Positions 56,914-64,000 of a DNA stretch of 64,000 nucleotides are shown one piece after another; positions within the stretch are counted from its first letter, which is position 1; each line of letters starts with the position of its first letter. Under the pieces are notes generated by a model that ran no database searches, was not told the DNA's origin, and saw nothing but the letters and a program-made list of their open reading frames with translations. The stretch is from the NCBI RefSeq assembly GCF_904067045.1, contig NZ_CAJFDC010000010.1, forward strand, positions 342,001 through 406,000, given 5' to 3'. The position numbers were made by a program, and so were the translations under genes. This DNA is from Pseudomonas sp. FEN. Lineage in GTDB: Bacteria > Pseudomonadota > Gammaproteobacteria > Pseudomonadales > Pseudomonadaceae.

Positions 56914-57147
56914 ATGAGCGAGTATGGCTTCTATGCCGGGGCTTACGCGGTGTTCCTGCTGCTGTTCTTTTGTCTGAAATCCTACCTCCTCAGAAAATGG
57001 CTGGGCATCACCCTGGTCGCTCTGGGGCTTGCGAGTATTTTTATACTGCCGCCTTTCATTGCCGGCTTCGATCTGGGCATCGCTTCGATTTATGCCATCG
57101 GTAGCGGGGCTGCGCTGTTTTTCAGTCGGGCCCGGTATGCGGCATGA
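56914..57147 (+). CDS. Small two-span membrane protein of unknown function
   Basis: A 77-residue protein with three hydrophobic stretches (AGAYAVFLLLFFCLKSYLL, LGITLVALGLASIFILPPFI, LGIASIYAIGSGAALFF). It starts 3 bases after the previous stop, with AAGGCGGA as ribosome site. Its small size and hydrophobicity fit an immunity-like or accessory role to the gene at 56428. No family is recognised. Confidence 0.65.
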   Translation: MSEYGFYAGAYAVFLLLFFCLKSYLLRKWLGITLVALGLASIFILPPFIAGFDLGIASIYAIGSGAALFFSRARYAA

Positions 57148-57195
57148 GCCAGGTGCTCATTCAAGCAGCGTGAAATGGTCTTCCAAAAAAACCTC

Positions 57196-57228
57196 ATATT
57201 TCCCACACGTCTCAGGTGTGGGAAATAT
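57196..57228 (-). terminator. Intrinsic terminator for the helicase gene
   Basis: ATATTTCCCACAC (57196-57208) pairs perfectly with GTGTGGGAAATAT (57216-57228). Read on the minus strand, the stem is followed by GAGGTTTTTTT, a good intrinsic terminator downstream of the helicase stop. Confidence 0.85.
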
Positions 57229-57266
57229 TGTGTGCGTAGGAGGCTTCGGCCTAAGGCGGCTGTTTG

Positions 57267-60200
57267 TCATGCAGGACTGTCGGCGGTCATCTGGAAATGA
57301 GCCGGCAGCAGCTCCATAACGTCACAGAAGAGTTTCCGCTGCTTCCAGTCATTGCGATCGCCAATCACATACAAGCGGCGCTTGGCCCGGGTGGCCGCGA
57401 CGTTGAGCAGGTTTGGCTTGGACACTGCCCATTCGCGAGCGCCGCCGTTTTCGCTGCTCCCACCCAGGACGAGGATGATCACGGCAGCTTCCTTACCCTG
57501 CATGGTGTGAATGGTGCCGCGCACGATCTTGCCGTGTAATCGATCCTTGAGCTGGTTGCGCACGTCCTGGAAGGGCGTAATCACTGCGATGCTGTCCAGC
57601 GGCACACCGTCGCCATCCAGCAAGGCCAACAGACGTTCGAGTACCTTGCCTTCATTGTCGACCCAATTGCCAGAAGAGCGGCCACTCGCATGCACCCAGC
57701 CGGTGAGCAGGCGGGCCGGAGTTTCTTTGGCGGGGGATGGCTCGATGGTGCCATAGACCATGGCACCGTCGTAAGCGATGCGATTAGCCAGGTCGAACAT
57801 CGGTCTGTCGCAGCGACGGTGTACCACCAGCGGCAGGCCGACCCAGCATTTCTGGTCTTTGGGACCGGCCATGCGACCCCAAGGGGTGGCCTGGTCGGCC
57901 AGGGTCTGGGCGGACTGGCGATTGGGTAGCCAGTGAGCGTCGACTTGATAGCGGGTACGCATGTGTTCGAGCACGGCATCGGATACGGTGACGATCGGCT
58001 CCAATTGCAGCGGATCACCGACCAGCACAGCCCGGCGTGCACGCCACAGGGCACCCACTGCAGCCTGCGGGGTAGCCTGACCGGCTTCGTCCACCAACAG
58101 CCAGCCAATCTCGCCGCAGCCAAGGCTACCGAAGGAGCGGGCGAACGAGGCGAAGGTGCTGCTGAGCACCGGCACTACCATGAACAGCGAGGCCCATGCC
58201 GAACGTACCACGGCCTGGGACACGCCGCGATAACGGCTGCCGGTCAGCGTGCTGGTGATGAACTCCAGGTTGGCGCGCAAGCGCGAGGCCTCGATCTGGA
58301 AGAAGGTGCGGTGCAGCTTGAGCGCTTCGATAAACACCTTCGCCCGGGCCTGGCGCCAGCCTTCGACGATCCAGGGTTCGAGCAGCTCGATCTTGCTACC
58401 TCTGCCGATCCGGCCTTGTTCGAGCCAGACCCGCAGGTGCTCGGCCTTTCCAGCCTGGACAATGCTGCGAGCCTTGTCGATCTGCAGGGCGGCGTGGCGC
58501 ACGGCTTCGTTGATCTCCTGTTCGTCCGTAGCCAATTGTCGATTGAGTTCGGTGAGCTGGCCGACGAGTCGCTGCATTTGGCGTTGAGCACCATCGAAGG
58601 CGTCCTTGGCCAAGGCGTGGGCGCTATCGAGCAGGCGTTGCCGGGCTGTCCACATGCGATGAGCACCCCAGAGGCTGAACAGGTTGGCGAGAAATCCCGG
58701 CTTTTTTGCCAGGTGTGCTTCAAGGGCCTGAAGTTCTCGTTGCAGTTGCTCGCGGGCAGGCGTGAGCTGTCGTGTTTCCAGCATGGCTTGTTCATCATCG
58801 AGACGGCTGCGCTGGGTCAGGCGGACTTGGCGCTCCTCTTCCTTCTGGTGGACTCGGGCCTTGGCGCTGATCACTGCCTGAACCCGTTCCAGAATGTCGC
58901 TGACTTGAGCGCGTAGTGCCTGTTCGGCGTTCTTGGCTTCCTGGTATTGCTTGACGGCGGCGCGCCAGAGACTGGTTTTTTCGGCGGACGAGAGCAACTT
59001 CATCTGTGGCGCTTGCTCGGCCAGCCATCCGCGCATGCCCTTGGGGGCTGGTTTGTCATCCGTGCTGTTCGCTACGGCCGCGTCGGGCGTTGTATCGCCG
59101 TCGTATAGATCTTCGTCCAAGTCTCCGTTGTCGAGGGCCTCTGGTTGGGAGGATGACGATTCCTCTTTGGTCTTCGTCGCTTTGGGCGGACGCTTGCCAT
59201 AGAAGAAGCGATCGACGAACTGGGTACGTTTGGCTTTGCTGCCCAATGCCGCGGAGATCATTGCCCAGGCTGGCTTGCCGCTGGTGAGCTCGCCCAGTTC
59301 GCTGAAGTACTCGGCATCGGGCAGCCAGGATGGGTCGACCTTATCCTGCTGGGGCAACTCGAGAGTTACGTTCTCCACGGCACCATTATTGGAGGAGGCT
59401 ACCACCATCTCGAAGCCGAACAGGCGTGGGTTGAGTTGATAGGCTAAGCGCTCGCGTCCGCCATCGTTGGCGGATTCGCGCCCATCCTGAATGAAGGCTT
59501 CCGACGCCTTGCTCAGCGAAGCCAGTACGTCGGCTCGCTGAGTCACCACGGCGGCGATCAGGTCGCGGAGGAGGGTGGTCTTCCCTGTGCCTGGAGGACC
59601 GTTGACGCCCATCACGCCGGTGTCGTTGCCCAGGTTGTTCAGTAGGCTGTTGACTGCCAGTTGCTGGGAGTGCACCAGCCCCAGATGCCGTTCGGCAGGC
59701 CAGCAGCCGGCGGCGTAGCGCGAGGGCGCGAGGCGATCGATCAGTGCCAGATCTGCGTTCGATTGGTCGAGGTGCAGACGCTGGCTGGCGTCGTGATGAC
59801 TCAGGTAGCGGGCCAGCGGCGCACTGGTTTCGCCACGGCCCAAGGCATCGGCCACGTCGGCCAAATCGCTTAGCAGGAAGCTGTTGAGCGGATCGTCCTC
59901 CTGTTCGGGTTTACTCGGGTTGATTGGTGCAGAGCGGAAGCGATGTTCGCGCGGCTGGTCCCCGAAAAACGCTTCGAGTCCCAGGGTCTGGCGGATGTAG
60001 TCGGTCAGGCGTGCCAGGTCGGCAGCTTGGACCACCCCACCGAGCAGGCTTTTGGCCTGTCCACGGAGGAGGTCCTGGGTCTCGTCGAAGCCGCGTGTCC
60101 AATCCTTTTGATTGATGGCGCAGCCAACGAACCACGCCTCGCTGGAGAGAACCAGGCTATCGACCAGCATCATGCCTTGGTCGTTGAACTTGAGCGCGTA

Positions 60201-60506
60201 CAAGGCTGAAAGCCGATGTTGTGGCTCCTTGTAGCCTTGGTCGGCGCCGTAGAGCGCCTCTAACTGGCGAGACACATCCAGGTTGTTGTAAAGGTGTGCG
60301 TAGAGCGTGTGGCTCCATACCCGTTTGTTCGGCAGGCGCTGCCGGCTCAGCGGGTTGGCTGGCATCCATGGCAGGATTTGGGCTGAGGCGGGGATGTTTT
60401 GGAAAAAAGGTTGATAGTCGCTGTCGCGCTTCTTCAGCTTGGGGACTGCCTGGGGTTGCAGCAGCTCGACGGCGTGCCAGTAACGCACGATATTTTGAGG
60501 ATTCAT
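57267..60506 (-). CDS. Large SF1 (Upf1-like) helicase/ATPase, putative defence protein
   Basis: A 1079-residue protein. Residues 1-270 are a unique N-terminal region. Helicase motifs: Walker A GPPGTGKTT at 303-311 (preceded by HSQQLAVN), Ia SSNNGAVENV at 371, Walker B LLVDEAGQA at 803-811, III GDPLQL at 830-835, V GTIHTMQGKEA at 997-1007 and VI NVAATRAKRRLYVIGDR at 1035-1051. These are SF1B/Upf1-like. Between Ia and II lies a long insertion with an acidic linker (about 440-490) and a coiled-coil region (about 510-690). Such large helicases often sit in defence islands. The gene at 60616 lies 109 bases upstream on the same strand. No nuclease domain is visible in the protein itself. Confidence 0.85.
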   Translation of the reverse strand: MNPQNIVRYWHAVELLQPQAVPKLKKRDSDYQPFFQNIPASAQILPWMPANPLSRQRLPNKRVWSHTLYAHLYNNLDVSRQLEALYGADQGYKEPQHRLSALYALKFNDQGMMLVDSLVLSSEAWFVGCAINQKDWTRGFDETQDLLRGQAKSLLGGVVQAADLARLTDYIRQTLGLEAFFGDQPREHRFRSAPINPSKPEQEDDPLNSFLLSDLADVADALGRGETSAPLARYLSHHDASQRLHLDQSNADLALIDRLAPSRYAAGCWPAERHLGLVHSQQLAVNSLLNNLGNDTGVMGVNGPPGTGKTTLLRDLIAAVVTQRADVLASLSKASEAFIQDGRESANDGGRERLAYQLNPRLFGFEMVVASSNNGAVENVTLELPQQDKVDPSWLPDAEYFSELGELTSGKPAWAMISAALGSKAKRTQFVDRFFYGKRPPKATKTKEESSSSQPEALDNGDLDEDLYDGDTTPDAAVANSTDDKPAPKGMRGWLAEQAPQMKLLSSAEKTSLWRAAVKQYQEAKNAEQALRAQVSDILERVQAVISAKARVHQKEEERQVRLTQRSRLDDEQAMLETRQLTPAREQLQRELQALEAHLAKKPGFLANLFSLWGAHRMWTARQRLLDSAHALAKDAFDGAQRQMQRLVGQLTELNRQLATDEQEINEAVRHAALQIDKARSIVQAGKAEHLRVWLEQGRIGRGSKIELLEPWIVEGWRQARAKVFIEALKLHRTFFQIEASRLRANLEFITSTLTGSRYRGVSQAVVRSAWASLFMVVPVLSSTFASFARSFGSLGCGEIGWLLVDEAGQATPQAAVGALWRARRAVLVGDPLQLEPIVTVSDAVLEHMRTRYQVDAHWLPNRQSAQTLADQATPWGRMAGPKDQKCWVGLPLVVHRRCDRPMFDLANRIAYDGAMVYGTIEPSPAKETPARLLTGWVHASGRSSGNWVDNEGKVLERLLALLDGDGVPLDSIAVITPFQDVRNQLKDRLHGKIVRGTIHTMQGKEAAVIILVLGGSSENGGAREWAVSKPNLLNVAATRAKRRLYVIGDRNDWKQRKLFCDVMELLPAHFQMTADSPA

Positions 60507-60615
60507 CTACGTCCTTGAAAGCGCTGGGGGCTTGGATTCCTGATAGGGAAGAATATCAGGCATGGTGCATCGCTTCCTGGCGCAGGGCGCAGAAGCGATG
60601 CGGTCGTGGGCCGGA

Positions 60616-61209
60616 TCACTTGCCTGATGGATACCAGGTGGCGTAGTTGTGGGTGTAATCCTCTTCCAGATCGATGTCTTCGTCGCGGATATCGTGAACT
60701 ACATCCCGTTCTCGGTCGAAGGCTGGGCGCAATTCGCGTTCTGCCAGCTCCTGGGCCACATAGGCCATGCCTCGCCATTTGTTGCGCCATGCCAGCAACT
60801 GTGCCGGGGTTTCAATGACGTAGACCGGTGCGTCGAGACGTTCACGTAGGTTTGGAACGCGGTAGGAGGCGTTCATTAGGCTGGGAACTCGAACTTCTTG
60901 GCCGCGCTTGTCCCAACCGATCCAGTGGCTGTAGAAGCGCATACGGCGGTCGTTGTTAGCGATGAACTCGAAATAGTTTCGACTCGATCTGGGCATCGTC
61001 CGGGCGCAGGCCAGCCGCATCAGCTTAGTGTTGATCTTCCCGATGCGGTCATCGCTTAACTTGGCCAGTGAGAGCAAAAAATGATCATAGTTGTTGAATC
61101 TGATTTCCTTGGCATGGAAATGCAGGCGTTCGGTATAGCCCATTCCCTGATCGGGTGAGCAGCGGACGAGGTACTTGAAGTTTTTGACGCAGTCGACTGA
61201 TGCGGACAT
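60616..61209 (-). CDS. Unrecognised 197-residue protein, probable helicase partner
   Basis: Starts at ATG 61209 (MSASVDCVKNFKYLVRCSPD), the first gene of the two-gene unit. A soluble protein with a mixed alpha/beta N-terminal part (YTERLHFHAKEIRFNNYDHF), a basic middle (KLMRLACARTMPRSSRNYFE) and a very acidic C-terminus (DIRDEDIDLEEDYTHNYATW). No membrane span, signal peptide, cofactor or nuclease motif is seen, and no family is recognised. The 109-base gap to the helicase and the common terminator point to a joint unit. Confidence 0.65.
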   Translation of the reverse strand: MSASVDCVKNFKYLVRCSPDQGMGYTERLHFHAKEIRFNNYDHFLLSLAKLSDDRIGKINTKLMRLACARTMPRSSRNYFEFIANNDRRMRFYSHWIGWDKRGQEVRVPSLMNASYRVPNLRERLDAPVYVIETPAQLLAWRNKWRGMAYVAQELAERELRPAFDRERDVVHDIRDEDIDLEEDYTHNYATWYPSGK

Positions 61210-61727
61210 GACTTTCTCCACAGGCCTATATCGGAACAACCGATACCCGCATTGCTGCTTGCTTGGCCTTTACTGGCGAAAATCAGAAAGAAGAAAGAGG
61301 ATGGGTGTTCCCCAACGCAGCAGGGTGCCTCCCGAGGCATGGCGTGATCTTAAGTGGCCAGTAGCTAGCCTGTCAATAATCGCGTGGGGGGACTCCGCGT
61401 CGTGCATACCATATAAAATGGTACGGCTCAGGTCATGCCGGGCGGCGTTATCGGTGACCTGCTGAGCATGTTCTGTCCGAGATCGACACTGACGTTATCG
61501 CTGTGCCATTTCTAGTTCTTCGCGGGATATATCCAATTCCTCATCATTCAACTGAGATGCGTAATTGAATTTGGTCAAGAGTGATCGGTCAAGTCCTGCC
61601 GGTATCGATCATCCCAGCCCCAGAGCTGATCGGGCGGGTAAGCTTGGGCATTACAGTCGCACTGGAAAAGCTCCTGGAAGTACGGTCGGCAATAGAGTCG
61701 ACTATAGCGGTGTGAACGCGCCTAGCC
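61210..61727. other. 518-base region upstream of the two-gene module; no gene
   Basis: The right part probably holds the promoter of the 61209 gene. On the minus strand the segment near 61590-61720 reads as a possible 3' gene remnant (CRPYFQELFQCDC ... QLWGWDDRYRQDL before a stop), but no start is found. Frames here are not supported. Confidence 0.35.
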
Positions 61728-61990
61728 GCGCTTGCTCAAGGTACACTTTGATATGGCGCTCGACGCTAAACACACCGGGCGTGTAGTCGAGCTTCCGGGG
61801 CGGTAGGTGTCGGCTTCAGCGCTTTCAGCTCGGCTTCAATGCCGGCCAGGTCGGCGTCGACCAGTTCCTCCAGCAAGCTGGCCTGAAGGGGGCTGAATGA
61901 CTCGGCCCGTTTGGCGAAGCGATGGCGCTTGAGCACGGCCAGTTCGTGGGTGAGCTTTTGATTGACGGTTTTGTAGTGCAGGACCGTTTT
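61728..61990 (-). pseudogene. IS66-family transposase remnant
   Basis: Read on the minus strand, KTVNQKLTHELAVLKRHRFA ... KRAESFSPLQASLLEELVDA is the N-terminal helical region of IS66 TnpC transposases, and after a frame change KLDYTPGVFSVERHIKVY matches a segment that normally lies further along. An internal deletion or frameshift joins the two. The catalytic domain and the rest of the IS are absent, so this is a relic. Confidence 0.8.
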
Positions 61991-62268
61991 AGATCGAATC
62001 GACGCGGATCATTGCAACAGGTCCTGGAGAAAAGCCGTGTGCCAACGTCTGGCACTCGGTTGGTCCGATCATCCAGGTATTCAGGTCGATCAAACCTTGC
62101 GCTCAAGTGAAAGAGCATTTCCCGTAATGCCCTACCGATGTTGGCTGAAATGTAGGACGTTTCTTATAGTTAATTAGGATCTGTAGCAAACAGCGGTATT
62201 GCTCTTCTTTTCGATCTTTATCTGTCTTTATATCTGACGCCATCTTTCATACTTCAAGGATGTGAAGC

Positions 62269-63237
62269 ATGGCGAGCGGATTCATCAATGAAAAGACTAT
62301 CCATTACCCCAGTCTGAAAAACCAACTGTTGATACAGCGCGGTTCACATGCACAGACCAAGTTCGACACGATCAATAGCCACCTGCGCCGCTCAATGGTG
62401 ACACCAGGACAACTGGTGATCGTTCCCGATGACAGCACGGCGTCCTGCACCTTCGAAGAAGCCTGGCTGATGACCCGGGCACGGGAAATCGATCTGGCCC
62501 TGAGCCTCAACCCCAAGGCCGGTGTCGAGGTCCTGAACAACTATGATTTGTTGCAGGGCTTGCTGGGATACAGCTCGATTGGCATCGGCAGCACCACGGC
62601 GGCCTGGGGACGGCATTTGACTGGGGTCGAGGAAACCTTGAAGGACATCGAAAAACTGCATCAGCAGCATTTAAAAGGCGGCAGCTCGGCCAGGAGCGAA
62701 TTTTTCGTCAAGCGCCAGGCCCTGTTCCAGAAGCTGGACACTCAACTCCAGGGTGTGGGCCATTACGGTACCAGCCTGCGACACAACGAGTCGATCAAGA
62801 AAATGCTCGGCATTTCCACCCAGCGCTACCTGCATCGCCAGACCATCGACGGTTATGCGCAGCGGATCAACAAGATTGCCAGCACCTCGCGTTTTCTGAG
62901 CAAAGGCGGCTATGTGGGCATGGCCCTGGACGTGGGAGCGGCGGGACTGGCGATTCAGGAGGCGTGTTCGACGGGGCGGGAAGAGCAGTGCAGAAAGGCC
63001 CGGTATGTGGAGGGCGGCAAGGTGGCGGGAGGAATTGCTGGTTCTCACTTCGGAGGAAAGCTTGGGGCGCGTGCAGGGGGATTGGTGTGCGCGGTTGGGT
63101 TGGGTGTTGTATCGGGCGGGTGGGGAGCATTGAGCTGCGGAATTATTGGTGGGGTCGTAGGTGGATATACTGGCGGAATAATATTTGGAGGGCTGGGAGA
63201 GCTTGCGGGTGATTTGATTTATGAGGGAACGCATTGA
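62269..63237 (+). CDS. Glycine-zipper membrane-active protein, possible toxin/effector
   Basis: A 322-residue protein, ATG 62269 with AAGGA 7 bases upstream and no classic signal peptide. The N-terminal 240 residues are soluble and helical (YPSLKNQLLIQRGSHAQTKF, TSEEA-like EEAWLMTRAREIDLALSLNP). Residues 249-312 are a glycine-rich hydrophobic block with repeated GxxxG (KVAGGIAGSHFGGKLGARAG, GGVVGGYTGGIIFGGLGELA), as in pore-forming toxins. From memory, similar genes occur in Pseudomonas, sometimes annotated oddly as ribosomal protein S2. It overlaps the next gene by one base. A T6SS-type or contact-dependent pore-forming effector is inferred; no T6SS genes or PAAR/VgrG are in the window. Confidence 0.65.
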   Translation: MASGFINEKTIHYPSLKNQLLIQRGSHAQTKFDTINSHLRRSMVTPGQLVIVPDDSTASCTFEEAWLMTRAREIDLALSLNPKAGVEVLNNYDLLQGLLGYSSIGIGSTTAAWGRHLTGVEETLKDIEKLHQQHLKGGSSARSEFFVKRQALFQKLDTQLQGVGHYGTSLRHNESIKKMLGISTQRYLHRQTIDGYAQRINKIASTSRFLSKGGYVGMALDVGAAGLAIQEACSTGREEQCRKARYVEGGKVAGGIAGSHFGGKLGARAGGLVCAVGLGVVSGGWGALSCGIIGGVVGGYTGGIIFGGLGELAGDLIYEGTH

Positions 63238-63605
63238 TGATGACGTTGGAGGCGATGAGTGTTTTTCTACTTCTGTTTCTATTGTTCTTTAGTCTTGGCT
63301 TGTCAGCCTATATCACTAAAACAAAGCTGGATTTGGTCGAAGCCTATTTCGATAATAACGAAATGATGATCGGTGACCGCAAATGGTGGGGCGGCAAGTC
63401 TTACAAGCATCGCTCAATGAGGTTATGTTTGATCGGCATCGTTATCATGTTTCCCAGGATGTTCATCTGGCGCGGACTCGTCACCCAGCGAGAGCTCGAC
63501 GCCATACCGCAGGGGCTCAAACGATGGAGCAAGGCACCTTTGTATCTTGAGCTTCCTCTATTCTTCGGCATGATTGCCTTTTGGATATGGCACCCATTTC
63601 TGTGA
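63237..63605 (+). CDS. Small three-span membrane protein, possible immunity protein
   Basis: A 122-residue product; start at ATG 63237 in the TGATG junction with the previous stop, with GAGGG upstream. Three hydrophobic segments (MSVFLLLFLLFFSLGLSAYI, MRLCLIGIVIMFPRMFIW, LYLELPLFFGMIAFWIW). No family is recognised. The tight coupling to the glycine-zipper gene and the size and topology fit an immunity protein that sits in the inner membrane. That role is inferred. Confidence 0.6.
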   Translation: MMTLEAMSVFLLLFLLFFSLGLSAYITKTKLDLVEAYFDNNEMMIGDRKWWGGKSYKHRSMRLCLIGIVIMFPRMFIWRGLVTQRELDAIPQGLKRWSKAPLYLELPLFFGMIAFWIWHPFL

Positions 63606-63709
63606 GATGGGCAGTGCGCAAGTTCACGCTGAGCAACTGGCCGACGTATCACGCCGGCGATGCCATTGTCAGCCTGGATGCGCAGGTCAGCGGGGCAGGC
63701 AAGAGGTAG
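63602..63709 (+). pseudogene. Duplicated 3' fragment of the gene at 56428
   Basis: Directly at the end of the membrane protein gene, the frame VRWAVRKFTLSNWPTYHAGD AIVSLDAQVSG runs to a stop at 63707-63709. It is nearly identical, in protein and DNA, to the tail of the gene at 56428 (VGWAVREFTLSKLPTYHAGD). Its upstream part is missing, so it is a truncated copy left by recombination or replacement. Confidence 0.85.
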
Positions 63710-63745
63710 ACTGCTGATTTATCCTTCGTCCGGAGTCGCTTCCCC

Positions 63746-64000
63746 TTGGAACTCAAGCAACTGCGCTATTTCGTGAAGATCGTCGAGCATGGCAGCCTTG
63801 GCCGTGCCGCATTGGAGCTGGACGTCGGCGTCTCGGCACTAAGCCAGCAGGTCGGCAAGCTTGAGAGTGAACTGTCGACTCGCCTGCTAAACCGTACCAG
63901 CACTGGCGTGACACCGACCAGCGCCGGGTTCGCCTTCCTGCACCACGCCCAACTGACCTTGCGTCAGGCGGAGAACGCGATCCTGGCAGCACATCGCGGA
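63746..64000 (+). CDS. LysR family regulator, 3' end outside window
   Basis: At least 85 codons, start TTG 63746 with CGGAG about 10 bases upstream. The product MELKQLRYFVKIVEHGSLGR has the LysR helix-turn-helix (AALELDVGVSALSQQVGKLE) followed by ESELSTRLLNRTSTGVTPTS. The gene runs off the window. The target is unknown. Confidence 0.85.
   Translation, partial: MELKQLRYFVKIVEHGSLGRAALELDVGVSALSQQVGKLESELSTRLLNRTSTGVTPTSAGFAFLHHAQLTLRQAENAILAAHRG

Noticed and set aside
54780..64000. Second copy of the tRNA-Pro 3' end as attachment site
   Set aside because: The motif GTTCGAATCACTCC was not found again in the window, and no integrase gene is present.

Overview
The window reads as part of a Pseudomonas chromosome, most likely from the P. 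fluorescens group. The evidence is the high GC content, the nfr, bkd, rbs and thrS-infC-rpmI-rplT-pheST-ihfA gene orders, an RsmE-type CsrA, DUF1654, DUF2790 and OprD-family genes, and REP elements with a GCTTGCTCGCGAA core. Every functional call comes from reading motifs and gene order; no database was searched.

Layout. 1-5.7 kb: a cyclic-di-GMP-type exopolysaccharide / phage N4 receptor operon (nfrB 3' part, nfrA, a DUF4434 gene). 5.8-16.4 kb: regulators and small metabolic genes. These are Lrp/AsnC, a chimeric DUF2000-OCD gene, a LysE exporter, a GlxA-type regulator, an RcnR/FrmR repressor, a hybrid histidine kinase, a LysR regulator divergent from an NAD-dependent epimerase-like gene, an Asp-box protein and an AraC regulator. 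16.5-21 kb: one tight operon of an AhpD-like protein, an acyl-CoA-dehydrogenase-like flavoprotein and a NitT/TauT-type ABC transporter. 21-24.4 kb: a second transporter of that class (double permease plus ATPase with C-terminal extension) behind a long structured leader. 24.7-30 kb: small proteins, a DUF4337 gene, a second histidine kinase, DUF2790 and an OprD porin. 30.2-35.9 kb: the branched-chain keto acid dehydrogenase operon bkdA1-bkdA2-bkdB-lpdV with divergent bkdR. 36-38 kb: csrA/rsmE, a lipoprotein, and DUF1654-endA behind a LexA-type box. 38-45.6 kb: ribose operon rbsBACRKD, extended by an exported nucleoside hydrolase and a small conserved-looking gene, behind a promoter with a palindromic operator. 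45.7-54.6 kb: an I78 inhibitor lipoprotein, cold-shock protein, a small exported protein, then thrS, infC, rpmI, rplT, pheS, pheT, ihfA, a MerR gene and tRNA-Pro(GGG).

Everything to the right of tRNA-Pro looks accessory: an ATPase fragment, an orphan ParD antitoxin, an IS66 relic, long stretches without a convincing gene, a two-gene module of a large SF1 (Upf1-like) helicase plus an unrecognised 197-residue protein, and a glycine-zipper protein overlapping a small three-span membrane protein in toxin-immunity style. A 3' fragment of another local gene is duplicated 6.8 kb away. The tRNA-adjacent module and the toxin-like pair are the best candidates for something undescribed.
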